The notes: generated from the letters alone by a model not told the origin. A stretch of DNA of 41,453 nt from Mycobacterium sp. GA-1199 (GCF_001500045.1 NZ_LQIX01000026.1:1-41453), one strand, 5' to 3'. Counted from the stretch's first letter, positions 31,064 to 40,134 are shown. Numbers and translations: made by a program.

Positions 31064-32506
31064 CTAGACCACGACGGTCGTCGACTCGGGCGCCGCCAGT
31101 CCGGTGACGCTGCGCCACGCTCGCGCCAGCAGTTCCACCGCCTCGCTCAACTGTTCCTCGGGTAGCGCGTACGGCACGCGGACGAACCGCTCGAGGGTGC
31201 CGTCCACCCCGAACCGCGGGCCCGCGGGCAGATCGAGGCCCAGCCGGGAGGCCGCCGCCGACAGCGCGGTACTCATGGGGGCGGGCAGCCGCACCCACAG
31301 CGACATGCCGCCCGCGCCGGGGCCCGGTTCCCAGTCGGGCAGGTGCTGACTCAGCAGCGACCGCAGATATGCGCGACGGCCGCGCAAGATCTCGCGCCGC
31401 TCGGGCAGCAGTTCGTCATGTCGGGCGAGAAGTCTTGCGGCGGCGCACTGTTCGAGTACCGCAGTGCCCATGTCGACCGACGGCCGCAGCGCGGCGATCG
31501 TGGCGATGGTGGCGCGTTCCGCACGGATCCAACCGACCCGCAACCCGCCCCAGAACGACTTCGACATCGAGCCGACCGTCAGGACCAGATCGCGTCGCGA
31601 CGTCATCGCGCCCGCCACCGGGCCCGGCGGAGGCTCGTCCAGCCACATGTCGAGGATCGTCTCGTCGATGACGGTGCGGGTGCGGGTCTCGGCGATGATG
31701 CGCGCCAGCCGCTTCCGGTCCGCAGCGGGCATGGTCATACCGGTCGGATTCTGGTTGTCGGGGATCAGGTACGCCAGCGTCGGTGACATCTGGTGCAGCG
31801 CGTTCTGAAGTGCGTCGAAGTCCCAGCCGCTTTCGATCATCGCGACCGGAACGGGGCGGGCGCCTGCGGTCGTGATGGAGGACAGCGCACCGTGATAGGT
31901 CGGTTGTTCGACGAGTACACGGTCACCGGGTTGCACATATGTGGTCAGAATCAACCCGATGGCGTGCAACGCCCCGGTGGTCACCATGATCTCGTCAGGC
32001 TGCGTGGGAAGCCCACGCTCGCAGTATCTTTCGGCGATCGCCTGTCGCAGTGCCGGTACACCGACGAGTTCGTGTCCCGGCGCGTGCAGATACGGCGTGA
32101 CGTCGCGGGTCGCCTCTGCGAAAGCCTCCATCACCGCGGCGGCGGGCGCCGACAACGCCGCCGCGGCCAAGCTGACGGAAGATGCGGCTGGCTCGACCCG
32201 CGCTGCAGGTACGACGGGCAGCGCAGTGGTGCTGCGCGCCCCGCGGCGCGCAACGAGGTAGCCGTCCTCCTGTAGCTGGGCGTAGGCGGCAGTGACCGTT
32301 GTGCGTGACACCCGCAACGTGTCGGCGAGTGCGCGTTCGCTGGGCACTCGCGCCCCGACGGGGACGCGTCCGTCGATGATCAGCAGACGAAGGGCATCGG
32401 CCAGACCCTGGTAAGCCGGTCCACTTCGACTGGATGTCCGCCAGTTCCCCAACTCGCGAGCAAGAAGGTCCACGTTGAGCGTGCGGGCAGGCACTTCGAG
32501 CGTCAT
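31064..32506 (-). CDS. MocR-type GntR regulator with aminotransferase-like domain
   Basis: This encodes 480 aa. A GntR winged HTH (about 30-95: VPSERALADTLRVSRTTVTA, GYLVARRGARS) is joined to a fold-type I PLP domain. The cofactor lysine is K316 in VGSMSKSFWGG, and NQNPTG near 251-256 is the family's PLP motif. MocR regulators use PLP or aldimines as signals. It is transcribed divergently from a YczE-type membrane protein, a known pairing, and three half-sites lie in the shared gap. The controlled pathway is not evident. Confidence 0.9.
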   Translation of the reverse strand: MTLEVPARTLNVDLLARELGNWRTSSRSGPAYQGLADALRLLIIDGRVPVGARVPSERALADTLRVSRTTVTAAYAQLQEDGYLVARRGARSTTALPVVPAARVEPAASSVSLAAAALSAPAAAVMEAFAEATRDVTPYLHAPGHELVGVPALRQAIAERYCERGLPTQPDEIMVTTGALHAIGLILTTYVQPGDRVLVEQPTYHGALSSITTAGARPVPVAMIESGWDFDALQNALHQMSPTLAYLIPDNQNPTGMTMPAADRKRLARIIAETRTRTVIDETILDMWLDEPPPGPVAGAMTSRRDLVLTVGSMSKSFWGGLRVGWIRAERATIATIAALRPSVDMGTAVLEQCAAARLLARHDELLPERREILRGRRAYLRSLLSQHLPDWEPGPGAGGMSLWVRLPAPMSTALSAAASRLGLDLPAGPRFGVDGTLERFVRVPYALPEEQLSEAVELLARAWRSVTGLAAPESTTVVV

Positions 32507-32511
32507 TGCAG

Positions 32512-32551
32512 GCCAGTATGGCTTAACTGGCTATTGAATGGCAAGCCAGTT
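32512..32551. promoter_or_regulatory. probable MocR operator, three GCCAGT/ACTGGC half-sites
   Basis: GCCAGT at 32512-32517, ACTGGC at 32526-32531 and GCCAGT at 32545-32550. The last two form the perfect inverted repeat AACTGGCT / AGCCAGTT with an 11-bp gap. The region is between the divergent mocR start (32506) and the small gene at 32571. MocR proteins often bind a mix of direct and inverted repeats. Confidence 0.65.
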
Positions 32552-32570
32552 CGCCGCAACCATGGAGTTC

Positions 32571-32726
32571 ATGAGCTTGAACTGGATACCTCGCCTGAGC
32601 CGCCGCCTCGCCTCGACCCTGGCGTGGCAGCCGCCGGTCGCGCGCGCCGACTACGACGACCGCGACGCCGAACGCATGGCCCGGGAACTCGAACTCATCA
32701 AGGTGCGCTTCCCCCACCATGCGTAG
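32571..32726 (+). CDS. 51-aa protein coupled to yczE
   Basis: This encodes 51 aa starting MSLNWIPRLSRRLASTLAWQ and ending with a charged helix (DDRDAERMARELELIKVRFP). The stop overlaps the start of the membrane protein gene by 8 bp, which implies translational coupling. No family is recognised. It may be a leader peptide or a small partner of the membrane protein. Confidence 0.5.
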   Translation: MSLNWIPRLSRRLASTLAWQPPVARADYDDRDAERMARELELIKVRFPHHA

Positions 32727-33465
32727 GGGCGTGGTCCGCAGCCTCGTTCTCATCGTCGGGTTGACCGGTTACGGCCTCTCGATGGCGGTCATGGTTCGCG
32801 CCGGGCTGGGGCTGGATCCCTGGGACGTCTTTCATCAGGGGCTGGCCCGGCACACCGGGATGACGATCGGCCTGGCTTCGGCGGTCGTGGGTGTGGTCGT
32901 TCTGCTGGCCTGGATTCCGCTGCGGAACCGGCCCGGCGTGGGCACCGTGGCCAATGTCGTCGTCATCGCGGTCACCGTCGACGCCGGCCTGTGGTTGCTG
33001 CCGACGCCCACGTCGATGCCGCTGCGCATCGCGCTGATGGTGGGCGCGGTGGTGCTCAACGCCGTCAGCACCGTGCTCTACGTGGGAGCCGGCCTCGGGC
33101 CGGGTCCGCGCGACGGGCTGATGACCGGTCTGGTCGAACGCACCGGCCTGTCGGTGCGTCTGGTCCGCACCTCGATCGAGGCGACGGTGCTGGCGGTCGG
33201 TTGGCTGCTGGGCGGCACGGTTGGGGTCGGGACCGTCATCTACGCGTTGGGGATCGGCCCGCTGGTGCAGTTCTTCTTGAAGATCACGCCGAGGAGGGTG
33301 GTGGAGGTCAGCGGGTGGGCTTCCGTCGCCGAGGCTCGCCGCAGGCGCGCGGTCGATTTGGGTGTGAAATCGATCGCTGGCCGAACGGAATCACGCACAA
33401 GTGGCCTGTCTACGATGGGCGAGTGCCCACCGCCGAAGGAGATGCAGCCGACCCCGATGTGCTGA
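32719..33465 (+). CDS. YczE/YitT-type integral membrane protein
   Basis: This encodes 248 aa with five to six membrane helices (LVLIVGLTGYGLSMAVMVRA, GLASAVVGVVVLLAWIPL, IALMVGAVVLNAVSTVLYVG). GLGLDPWDVFHQGLA and GLGPGPRDGLMTGLVERTGL are hallmark YczE motifs. Family members are partners of MocR regulators; transport is suspected but substrates are unknown. The last 30 residues lie over the start of the next gene and look unlike the family, so the true end may be earlier. Confidence 0.8.
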   Translation: MRRGVVRSLVLIVGLTGYGLSMAVMVRAGLGLDPWDVFHQGLARHTGMTIGLASAVVGVVVLLAWIPLRNRPGVGTVANVVVIAVTVDAGLWLLPTPTSMPLRIALMVGAVVLNAVSTVLYVGAGLGPGPRDGLMTGLVERTGLSVRLVRTSIEATVLAVGWLLGGTVGVGTVIYALGIGPLVQFFLKITPRRVVEVSGWASVAEARRRRAVDLGVKSIAGRTESRTSGLSTMGECPPPKEMQPTPMC

Positions 33466-34265
33466 TCGACTTCGCGAAGGTGTCGTTGCGGCGCGGGGGA
33501 CAGACCCTGATCGGACCCATCACATGGGCGGTCGAACTCGACGAGCGCTGGGTGGTCATCGGGCCCAACGGCGCGGGCAAGACCTCGCTGCTGCGCATCG
33601 CCGCCGCCCTCGAGCACCCGTCCACGGGGACGGCGTACGTGCTCGGTGAACGGCTGGGCCGAACCGATATGTCCGAACTGCGCTCGCGGGTCGGTCTGAG
33701 CAGTTCGGCGTTGTCGCAGCGGGTGCCCGACGGTGAGGTGGTGCGCGATCTGGTGGTCTCGGCCGGCTATGCGGTGCTGGGCCGCTGGCGCGAGGCCTAC
33801 GACGACGTCGACTACGAGCAGGCGGTCGACATGCTCGAGAGCGTCGGCGCCGAACACCTGGCGATGCGCACATACGGCACGCTGTCCGAAGGTGAACGCA
33901 AGCGCGTGCTGATCGCGCGGTCGATGATGACCGACCCGGAACTGCTGTTACTCGACGAGCCCGCCGCGGGACTGGACCTCGGCGGACGCGAGGAACTTCT
34001 GGCCCGGCTCGAGGATTTGGCCGCCGACCCGGACGCCCCGGCGATGGTGTTGGTGACCCACCACGTCGAGGAGATCCCGCGCGGCTTCTCACACGGACTG
34101 ATCCTGTCCGAGGGCAAGGTGATCGACTCCGGGCTGTTGCCCGATGTGCTGACCGCCGAGAACCTCTCCAAAGCCTTCGGCCAGGCGATCACGCTCGAGG
34201 TCGTGGACGGGCGGTATTTCGCGCGCCGTGCCAGGAGTCGGGCCGCGCACAGGAGACGAGCATGA
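33423..34265 (+). CDS. ABC transporter ATP-binding protein (Rv3041c-like)
   Basis: This encodes 280 aa. Walker A is GPNGAGKTS (near residue 48), the signature is LSEGERKR instead of LSGGQ, Walker B is LLLLDEPAAGLD, and the switch histidine is in VTHHVEEI. No membrane partner is adjacent, so the transported substrate or even a transport role is open. GTG 33423 overlaps the end of yczE; it is followed by the Nudix gene with a 4-bp overlap. The gene begins the Rv3041c-Rv3037c-like run. Confidence 0.88.
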   Translation: MPTAEGDAADPDVLIDFAKVSLRRGGQTLIGPITWAVELDERWVVIGPNGAGKTSLLRIAAALEHPSTGTAYVLGERLGRTDMSELRSRVGLSSSALSQRVPDGEVVRDLVVSAGYAVLGRWREAYDDVDYEQAVDMLESVGAEHLAMRTYGTLSEGERKRVLIARSMMTDPELLLLDEPAAGLDLGGREELLARLEDLAADPDAPAMVLVTHHVEEIPRGFSHGLILSEGKVIDSGLLPDVLTAENLSKAFGQAITLEVVDGRYFARRARSRAAHRRRA

Positions 34266-35131
34266 CCGAAGAAACAACCGAACAGCCAGCCGAACAGCCA
34301 CTGACCCCGCGGCCCGCCTCGACCGTGATGCTGATCCGCGACAGTCGGGAGGGACACGCGCGAGGAGTTGAGGTCTTCCTGATGCGGCGGCACTCGGCGA
34401 TGGATTTCGTCGCCGGCGTCATGGTGTTCCCCGGCGGCGGTGTCGACGATCGCGACCGCAACGCCGACATCGACTGGTTCGGTCCCGAACCCGACTGGTG
34501 GGCAAAGCGTTTGAACGTGGAGCCGAACCTGGCGCAGGCACTGGTGTGCGCAGCGGCACGGGAGACCTTCGAAGAGTCCGGGGTGTTGTTCGCCGGCGCC
34601 GCCGACGACCCGGACGTCCTGGTGGACGACGCCTCGGTCTACCACGAGGCGCGCGCCGCGCTGGTCAACCGGTCGCTGTCGTTCGCCGACTTCCTTCACC
34701 GCGAAAAGTTGGTGCTGCGCGCCGACCTGCTTCGGCCATGGGCCAATTGGGTGACGCCGAAGGAAGAACGCACCCGTCGCTACGACACCTACTTCTTCGT
34801 CGGTGCCCTGCCGGAAGGTCAACGCGCCGACGGCGAGAACACCGAGACCGACACGGCCGACTGGATCACCCCGCAGCAAGCGCTTGACGATTTCGCCGCC
34901 GGCCGGACGTTCCTGCTGCCTCCGACATGGACTCAGCTGGACTCGCTCGCCGGCCACACCGTCGCCGAAGTACTTGCGGTGGAACGTCAGATTGTCTCCG
35001 TCACACCGCATCTGGCGGCAAACAAGGACACCGGCAACTGGGAGATCGAGTTCTTCGACAGCGACCGGTACAACGCCGCCCGCAACCGCCGCAGCCCCGA
35101 AGGCTACGGGTCCGACGCGCGCCAAGCATGA
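34262..35131 (+). CDS. Nudix hydrolase with an interrupted Nudix box (Rv3040c-like)
   Basis: This encodes 289 aa. The N-terminal glycine part is VFPGGGVDDRDRN, but the REXXEE part (ARETFEESGVLF) follows about 40 residues later, not 7. This long insertion is known in NUDT19-type and CoA-related Nudix enzymes, which cleave nucleoside diphosphates linked to another group. ATG 34262 overlaps the ABC ATPase stop, and the TGA overlaps the enoyl-CoA hydratase start. The substrate is not known. Confidence 0.85.
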   Translation: MTEETTEQPAEQPLTPRPASTVMLIRDSREGHARGVEVFLMRRHSAMDFVAGVMVFPGGGVDDRDRNADIDWFGPEPDWWAKRLNVEPNLAQALVCAAARETFEESGVLFAGAADDPDVLVDDASVYHEARAALVNRSLSFADFLHREKLVLRADLLRPWANWVTPKEERTRRYDTYFFVGALPEGQRADGENTETDTADWITPQQALDDFAAGRTFLLPPTWTQLDSLAGHTVAEVLAVERQIVSVTPHLAANKDTGNWEIEFFDSDRYNAARNRRSPEGYGSDARQA

Positions 35132-35775
35132 GCGAGTTCGTCTCGGTCCACACGAGCGGTGAGCATTCGGGTATCGCCACGCTGCTGCTGTCGCGGCCGC
35201 CGACCAATGCGCTCACTCGGCAGGTCTACCGCGAACTGGCCTCTGCCGCGCGAAGCATCGGCGATCGCGACGACGTCCACTCGGTGATCGTGTACGGCGG
35301 CCACGAGATTTTCTCGGCCGGCGACGACGTCCCGGAGCTGCGCACCCTCAACGCCGAAGAAGCCGACACCGCCACGCAGGTTTGCCGCGAGGCCGTTGAC
35401 GCCCTGGCGGCCATCCCCAAACCCACCGTCGCGGCGATCACCGGTTACGCGCTGGGTGGCGGGCTGACGCTGGCGCTGGCGGCCGACTGGCGGGTCAGCG
35501 GCGACAACGTCAAGTTCGGTGTGACGGAGATCCTCGCCGGGCTCGTGCCCGCGGGCGGCACCTCCCGACTGGCCCGCGCCGTCGGCCTGAGCAAGGCCAA
35601 GGAGCTGGTCTTCAGCGGCCGGTTCATCGACGCCAAGGAAGCGCATGCGCTGGGACTCGTCGACCAGATGGTGGCGCCCGACGGGGTCTACGACGCCGCG
35701 CTGGCCTGGGCGCAACGGTTCGTCGAGCACCCACCCCAGGTACTGGCTGCGGCCAAGGCGACGTTCGACCTCTAG
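35128..35775 (+). CDS. echA17: enoyl-CoA hydratase/isomerase family protein, short C-terminus
   Basis: This encodes 215 aa. Crotonase features: LLLSRPPTNALTRQVY, the oxyanion-hole loop HEIFSAGDDVPEL, and AITGYALGGGLTLALAADWR. It would hydrate or isomerise enoyl-CoA in fatty-acid or related catabolism. Sequence and neighbours match EchA17 (Rv3039c), which is recalled as about 254 aa. This one stops about 35-40 residues early, after AAAKATFDL, so the C-terminal helices that help trimer contact are missing. The catalytic Glu region (VTEILAGLVPAGG) is present. Start overlaps the Nudix stop. Confidence 0.85.
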   Translation: MSEFVSVHTSGEHSGIATLLLSRPPTNALTRQVYRELASAARSIGDRDDVHSVIVYGGHEIFSAGDDVPELRTLNAEEADTATQVCREAVDALAAIPKPTVAAITGYALGGGLTLALAADWRVSGDNVKFGVTEILAGLVPAGGTSRLARAVGLSKAKELVFSGRFIDAKEAHALGLVDQMVAPDGVYDAALAWAQRFVEHPPQVLAAAKATFDL

Positions 35776-35786
35776 GCTGCGCTGTT

Positions 35787-36791
35787 ATGGACGTGAAGGA
35801 ACCCGGCGCTCTAAAAGACGTCGCCGCCGAGCCGGCTCCGAATCCGCACGCCACCGCGGAACAGGTGGAGGCGGCCCGCCACGACTCCAAACTGGCCCAG
35901 GTCCTCTACCACGACTGGGAAGCCGAGAGCTACGACGAGAAGTGGTCGATCTCCTACGACAAGCGCTGCCTCGACTACGCCCGCGACCTGTTCGACGCGA
36001 CCGTTCCGTTCTCCGAGCAGCGCAAGCTGCCCTACGACCGGGCGTTGGAGCTCGGATGCGGCAGCGGGTTCTTCCTGCTGAACTTGATCCAGGCCGGCGT
36101 GGCCCGGCGCGGCTCGGTGACCGACCTGTCACCGGGCATGGTCAAGGTCGCCACCCGAAACGGCGAGAACCTCGGCCTCGAGATCGACGGTCGAGTGGCC
36201 GACGCGGAGGGCATCCCGTACGACGACGACACCTTCGACCTGGTGGTCGGTCACGCCGTGCTGCATCACATCCCCGACGTCGAACTGTCGCTACGCGAAG
36301 TGGTGCGGGTGCTCAAGCCGGGCGGCCGGTTCATCTTCGCCGGCGAGCCGACGAACGCGGGGGAGAACTACGCCCGCCCGCTGTCGACGCTGACCTGGCG
36401 GGCGGTGACCAATCTGACGAAGCTCCCGGGACTCTCGGGTTGGCGTCGTCCCCAAGCCGAACTCGACGAGTCATCCCGCGCGGCCGCATTGGAGGCGGTC
36501 GTCGACCTGCACACCTTCTCTCCGGGCGATCTGGAGCGCATGGCGCACAACGCAGGCGCCGTCGAGGTCTCGACCGCCACCACCGAATTCACCGCCGCAA
36601 TGCTGGGCTGGCCGTTGCGCACCTTCGAGGCCGCCGTCCCACCCGGCCGATTGGGTTGGGGCTACGCGAAATTCGCATTCCACAGCTGGATCACGTTGAG
36701 TTGGATCGACGCCAACCTCTGGAGCCGCGTGGTGCCGAAGTCCTGGTATTACAACGTCATGATCACAGGGGTCAAGCCCGCCGCGACGTGA
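35787..36791 (+). CDS. SAM-dependent methyltransferase (Rv3038c-like)
   Basis: This encodes 334 aa. Motif I is ALELGCGSGFFLL (about residues 86-98), followed by DLSPGMVKVA and HAVLHHIPDVELSLREVVRV. It is a class I methyltransferase acting on an unknown small molecule or lipid. It starts 11 bp after echA17 and its stop overlaps the next start by 4 bp. In M. tuberculosis the orthologue lies in the same run near genes implicated in methylglucose lipopolysaccharide synthesis, which hints at, but does not prove, a role there. Confidence 0.88.
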   Translation: MDVKEPGALKDVAAEPAPNPHATAEQVEAARHDSKLAQVLYHDWEAESYDEKWSISYDKRCLDYARDLFDATVPFSEQRKLPYDRALELGCGSGFFLLNLIQAGVARRGSVTDLSPGMVKVATRNGENLGLEIDGRVADAEGIPYDDDTFDLVVGHAVLHHIPDVELSLREVVRVLKPGGRFIFAGEPTNAGENYARPLSTLTWRAVTNLTKLPGLSGWRRPQAELDESSRAAALEAVVDLHTFSPGDLERMAHNAGAVEVSTATTEFTAAMLGWPLRTFEAAVPPGRLGWGYAKFAFHSWITLSWIDANLWSRVVPKSWYYNVMITGVKPAAT

Positions 36792-37957
36792 CAGTGGCAT
36801 TCGGCGTCGAGGACGTCGACTACCTGCGCAGCGCGGCCGGCATCGACGCTCTGCGGGAAACCGCCACGTTGCCGTTGACCGCCAAGACGCTGGTCGCCGA
36901 TATCGCCTCGGCGCGTGCGCGTTTCGGTGATCATGCCGCCGTGCTGGTCGAGACCACGCTGCTGCGTCGCAAGGCGGCGACCAAGCTCTCGAATCCGGAC
37001 ACCTGGCTGTTCACCGACGATGCCCTCCAGCAGGCCACCGCCGAACCGGTCGCCCGGCACCGCGCCCGCCGGCTCAGCGGAGCCCGAGTGCACGACGCGA
37101 CTTGCTCGATCGGCACGGAGTTGGCCACGCTCCGCGAAACCGCGGACCTCGTGATCGGCAGCGACATCGATCCGGTCCGGATCGCGATGGCGCGCAACAA
37201 CGTCGAGGGTGTGGACCTTTGCCGCGCCGACGCCCTGCGGCCCATCACGCATGGCACGGTCGTTGTGCTCGACCCGGCCCGTCGTAGCGCCGGGCGCCGC
37301 CGGTTCGACCCGCGTGACTACGTGCCCCCGCTCGACGAGTTGCTCGGCGTGTACCGTCACCGTGAGATTGTCGTAAAATCCGCTCCCGGAATCGATTTCG
37401 ATGCCGTGAGACGGCTGGGCTTCGAGGGTGAAATCGAGGTGACCTCTCTGGCGGGCAGTGTGCGTGAAGCGTGCCTGTGGTCGGCCGGGCTCACCGAGGG
37501 CGGGGTCCGGCGCCGGGCGTCATTGCTGGACAGCGGCGAACAGATCACCGACGCCGAACCCGACGACTGTCCGGTGGCGCCCGCCGGGCGGTGGATCGTC
37601 GACCCGGACGGCGCCGTCGTGCGCGCGGGCCTGGTCCGCCACTACGCCGCACGGCACGGGCTGTGGCAGCTCGATGCCGCCATCGCCTACCTGTCGGGCG
37701 ACCGGCTTCCGCCCGGCGTACGCGGTTTCGAGGTACTCGAGGAAGTGGCATTCAGCGACCGGCGTCTGCGGCAGGCGCTCGCGGCGCGTGACGTCGGCGC
37801 AGTGGAAATCCTCGTGCGCGGTGTCGACGTCGGCCCCGACGCGTTGCGACAGCGGCTTCGCCTGCGCGGCTCACAGCAAGCCTCGGTAGTGATCGTCCGC
37901 ATCGGGGCCGGAGCCGCAAGCCGGGCAACGGCATTCATTTGTCGTCCGTCGCGCTGA
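36788..37957 (+). CDS. THUMP-like/class I methyltransferase-fold protein (Rv3037c-like)
   Basis: This encodes 389 aa. The SAM-binding fold appears in the middle: HDATCSIGTELATL, IGSDIDPVRIAMARNNVEGV, VVVLDPARRSAGRRRFDPRD. A DPARR motif like this is seen in RNA/rRNA methyltransferase relatives with a THUMP-like C-terminal domain. GTG 36788 overlaps the preceding stop (GTGA). The longer upstream frame belongs to another reading of the previous genes and is not used. Substrate unknown; a glycolipid or RNA are both possible. Confidence 0.85.
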   Translation: MTVAFGVEDVDYLRSAAGIDALRETATLPLTAKTLVADIASARARFGDHAAVLVETTLLRRKAATKLSNPDTWLFTDDALQQATAEPVARHRARRLSGARVHDATCSIGTELATLRETADLVIGSDIDPVRIAMARNNVEGVDLCRADALRPITHGTVVVLDPARRSAGRRRFDPRDYVPPLDELLGVYRHREIVVKSAPGIDFDAVRRLGFEGEIEVTSLAGSVREACLWSAGLTEGGVRRRASLLDSGEQITDAEPDDCPVAPAGRWIVDPDGAVVRAGLVRHYAARHGLWQLDAAIAYLSGDRLPPGVRGFEVLEEVAFSDRRLRQALAARDVGAVEILVRGVDVGPDALRQRLRLRGSQQASVVIVRIGAGAASRATAFICRPSR

Positions 37958-38022
37958 CCGTCCACGTATCCTTGCGGGACGCGCCGGTATCCAGGCCGGC
38001 GCCGGCTGCGAGGACGTCGACG

Positions 38023-38715
38023 ATGCGCAATTTCGGGTGGACCGCTCTGTTCGCGGTGGCCGCCGTCACGGGCGCCATCGCCAGCCCCGCGGCCGCCGCC
38101 CAGCCGGGGTGCGCGGACCTGCAGGGCACGGTGGGACCCGATCAGATCTGCCGGGTGCAGGTCGAAAGACCGAACTACAGCTTCGAATTGAGTTTCCCCA
38201 ACGACTATCCCGACCAGGCGCCGCTGGTGGCCTACCTCACCCAAGCGCGTGACGGGTTCGTCAACGTCGCCGAGAATCCGGGCGCGGGCAGGCTGCCCTA
38301 CGAACTCGACGCCGAAGGCACCGGCTACCGATCCGGACCGCCGACCACCGGCACCCGCAGCGTGGTGTTCACCGTCTGGCAGAACGTCGGCGGGGTGCGT
38401 CCGCAAACCTTCTACCAGTCGTTCAACTGGAACCTGGCCACGAATGCGCCGATCACTTTCGACACCTTGTTCAAACCGGGCTCCGAACCGATGGACGTGA
38501 TCTACCCCGAAATCGATCGATACCTGAAGAAGCAGGGCATGATCGCCCCGGTTCCGCCGGGCGAAGGTACCGATCCCGCGAACTACCAGAACTTCGCTCT
38601 GACCGACGATTCGCTGATCTTCTTCTTCAGTCAGGGCGGGCTGTTCCCCGAATCGGCGGGCCCGGTTCAGGCGACGGTGCCGCGCGCGGCGGTGGCGCCG
38701 ATGCTCGCGCTGTAG
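38023..38715 (+). CDS. secreted protein of the TB22.2/RsiV-like family (Rv3036c-like)
   Basis: This encodes 230 aa. A signal peptide (MRNFGWTALFAVAAVTGAIA, cleaved near AAAQPG) leads a DUF3298-type domain (NYSFELSFPNDYPDQAP, YQSFNWNLATNAPITFDTLF, NFALTDDSLIFFFSQGGLFP). Such domains occur in RsiV anti-sigma factors and secreted esterase-like antigens. ATG 38023 is chosen because the signal peptide starts there; the preceding frame is part of the upstream gene overlap. It is convergent with the lipoprotein gene. Confidence 0.85.
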   Translation: MRNFGWTALFAVAAVTGAIASPAAAAQPGCADLQGTVGPDQICRVQVERPNYSFELSFPNDYPDQAPLVAYLTQARDGFVNVAENPGAGRLPYELDAEGTGYRSGPPTTGTRSVVFTVWQNVGGVRPQTFYQSFNWNLATNAPITFDTLFKPGSEPMDVIYPEIDRYLKKQGMIAPVPPGEGTDPANYQNFALTDDSLIFFFSQGGLFPESAGPVQATVPRAAVAPMLAL

Positions 38716-38737
38716 GAGTCAGGTCCGCGCCGTGCGC

Positions 38738-40078
38738 TTACGCCGGCGCGAAGCCGTACACCATGCCGTCGCTGGTGGCGGTGACCACGCGGCGGTCTTT
38801 TCCGACGGAGACGCCGACCGGCCACCCCGTCGCCCTGGGCAGCGGATAGCGGTTGACGGTGCGCCCGTCGGCGGGATCGAAGACCAGCAGCGCCTGCCCG
38901 GCATCCTCCCCGTCGCCATCGCGGACGACGGTGTAGCCGACGTCGGCACCGGATCGACTCGACGTCGACAGCGGCGTGAGGTCGTCGCGGGTCCACTGCA
39001 CCTCGCCGCGATCGCCCTCGTCTTTGATGCCGATCAGCTTCGCCCCGGGCCCGCCGCCGGCGACGATCAGCCCGTCGGGCGACACGGAGGGTGGGGTCTG
39101 GGCGAGGTAGTCGAGCGGTACCGACCACTTGGCCTTGCCGTCGGCGGCGTGGAGCGCCCACAGCCGGTCGTCGCGTCCGTTGACGTAGACGGTTGATCCG
39201 TCGGCTGAAAACACCGGGCTGGCAAGGGGTCCGCCGCCGACGGCGTCGCTGGTCCACTCGCGGGTCAGAAGCGGCGACTGCCCGGGCCGGTAGCGCAGGC
39301 CCACGAGGATGGGCGCGTCGGCTCCGGGCTCCCACAGCGAGAGGACGATGGTGCCGCTGGCGGAGGCGAACGCCGGTGCGGCGGCCACCGGGCAGCGGGG
39401 GCGAGCCGGCCGGCAGTCGGCGAGCCCGCGCTCGGCGTCCTTCGGATCGACACCGGCCACCAGGTCGAGCGGGCTGCCTTCGACGGTGCCGCGGTGGGCG
39501 TCGAAAACCAGCACCTGGCCCAGATGCGTCACGACCAGCAGGTGGCCCGGGCTCAGGATCCGCGCTGTGGTCGGCATCCCGATGACCGGTTGACGCCAGC
39601 GGATCCACTGCGTCGGCGGGAACGACAACATGGCACCGGGCTGTCCGACGTAGAGGTTGTCGAAGCCATCAAAGAGAGGACTGGAAAGGGGGCCTCCCGG
39701 TCCCGGACCCTGTACGAGGCGGGTGCACCAACGTTGCCGCGCCTTGTTGTCGGCCTCCCACACCATCAGCGAGCACCCGTCGGGGGTCTGCGCGTTGACG
39801 GCCAGATGGCTGCCGGAGCCGAGTGCCACCGCGGCGGCGAGGTCGCCCTTGACCGACCGCGCCCATTCCAGGCGCAGCGTGTCGGCGCCCGCGACCGGTT
39901 GGTAGCTGCTGTTGGCGGCGTCGCCGTATTGGGCTGCCCAGCCGTCAGCGGCCTTTGCGTCGACCCAGGAGACGGGGTCCTGGCAGCCCGCCAGTGTGGC
40001 CGTGATCAGCGCTGTTACTACTGACGTCGCCAGCACGGTCAATCGCCGGAACACTCGATCCTTCCCGTTCCTCGTCAT
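38738..40078 (-). CDS. PQQ-like beta-propeller lipoprotein (Rv3035-like)
   Basis: This encodes 446 aa. The lipobox TLAGC gives lipid anchoring outside the membrane. Repeated blades such as ASPVFSADGSTVYVNGRDDR, LWALHAADGKAKWSVPLDY and VLVFDAHRGTVEG form a propeller as in BamB. BamB proteins are scaffolds in outer-membrane assembly, but mycobacteria lack that pathway, so the role is unknown. It is divergent from the acyltransferase gene. Confidence 0.85.
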   Translation of the reverse strand: MTRNGKDRVFRRLTVLATSVVTALITATLAGCQDPVSWVDAKAADGWAAQYGDAANSSYQPVAGADTLRLEWARSVKGDLAAAVALGSGSHLAVNAQTPDGCSLMVWEADNKARQRWCTRLVQGPGPGGPLSSPLFDGFDNLYVGQPGAMLSFPPTQWIRWRQPVIGMPTTARILSPGHLLVVTHLGQVLVFDAHRGTVEGSPLDLVAGVDPKDAERGLADCRPARPRCPVAAAPAFASASGTIVLSLWEPGADAPILVGLRYRPGQSPLLTREWTSDAVGGGPLASPVFSADGSTVYVNGRDDRLWALHAADGKAKWSVPLDYLAQTPPSVSPDGLIVAGGGPGAKLIGIKDEGDRGEVQWTRDDLTPLSTSSRSGADVGYTVVRDGDGEDAGQALLVFDPADGRTVNRYPLPRATGWPVGVSVGKDRRVVTATSDGMVYGFAPA

Positions 40079-40134
40079 CGGTCCACGTGAGGGTAACCGT
40101 TCCGGAGGGGAACCCTCGCGTAGGCTTTCCGGCC

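Noticed and set aside
35645..36787. Long rightward frame joined ahead of the THUMP-like gene
   Set aside because: It overlaps echA17 and the methyltransferase in another frame with Arg-rich noise; the GTG at 36788 overlapping the stop is the better start.
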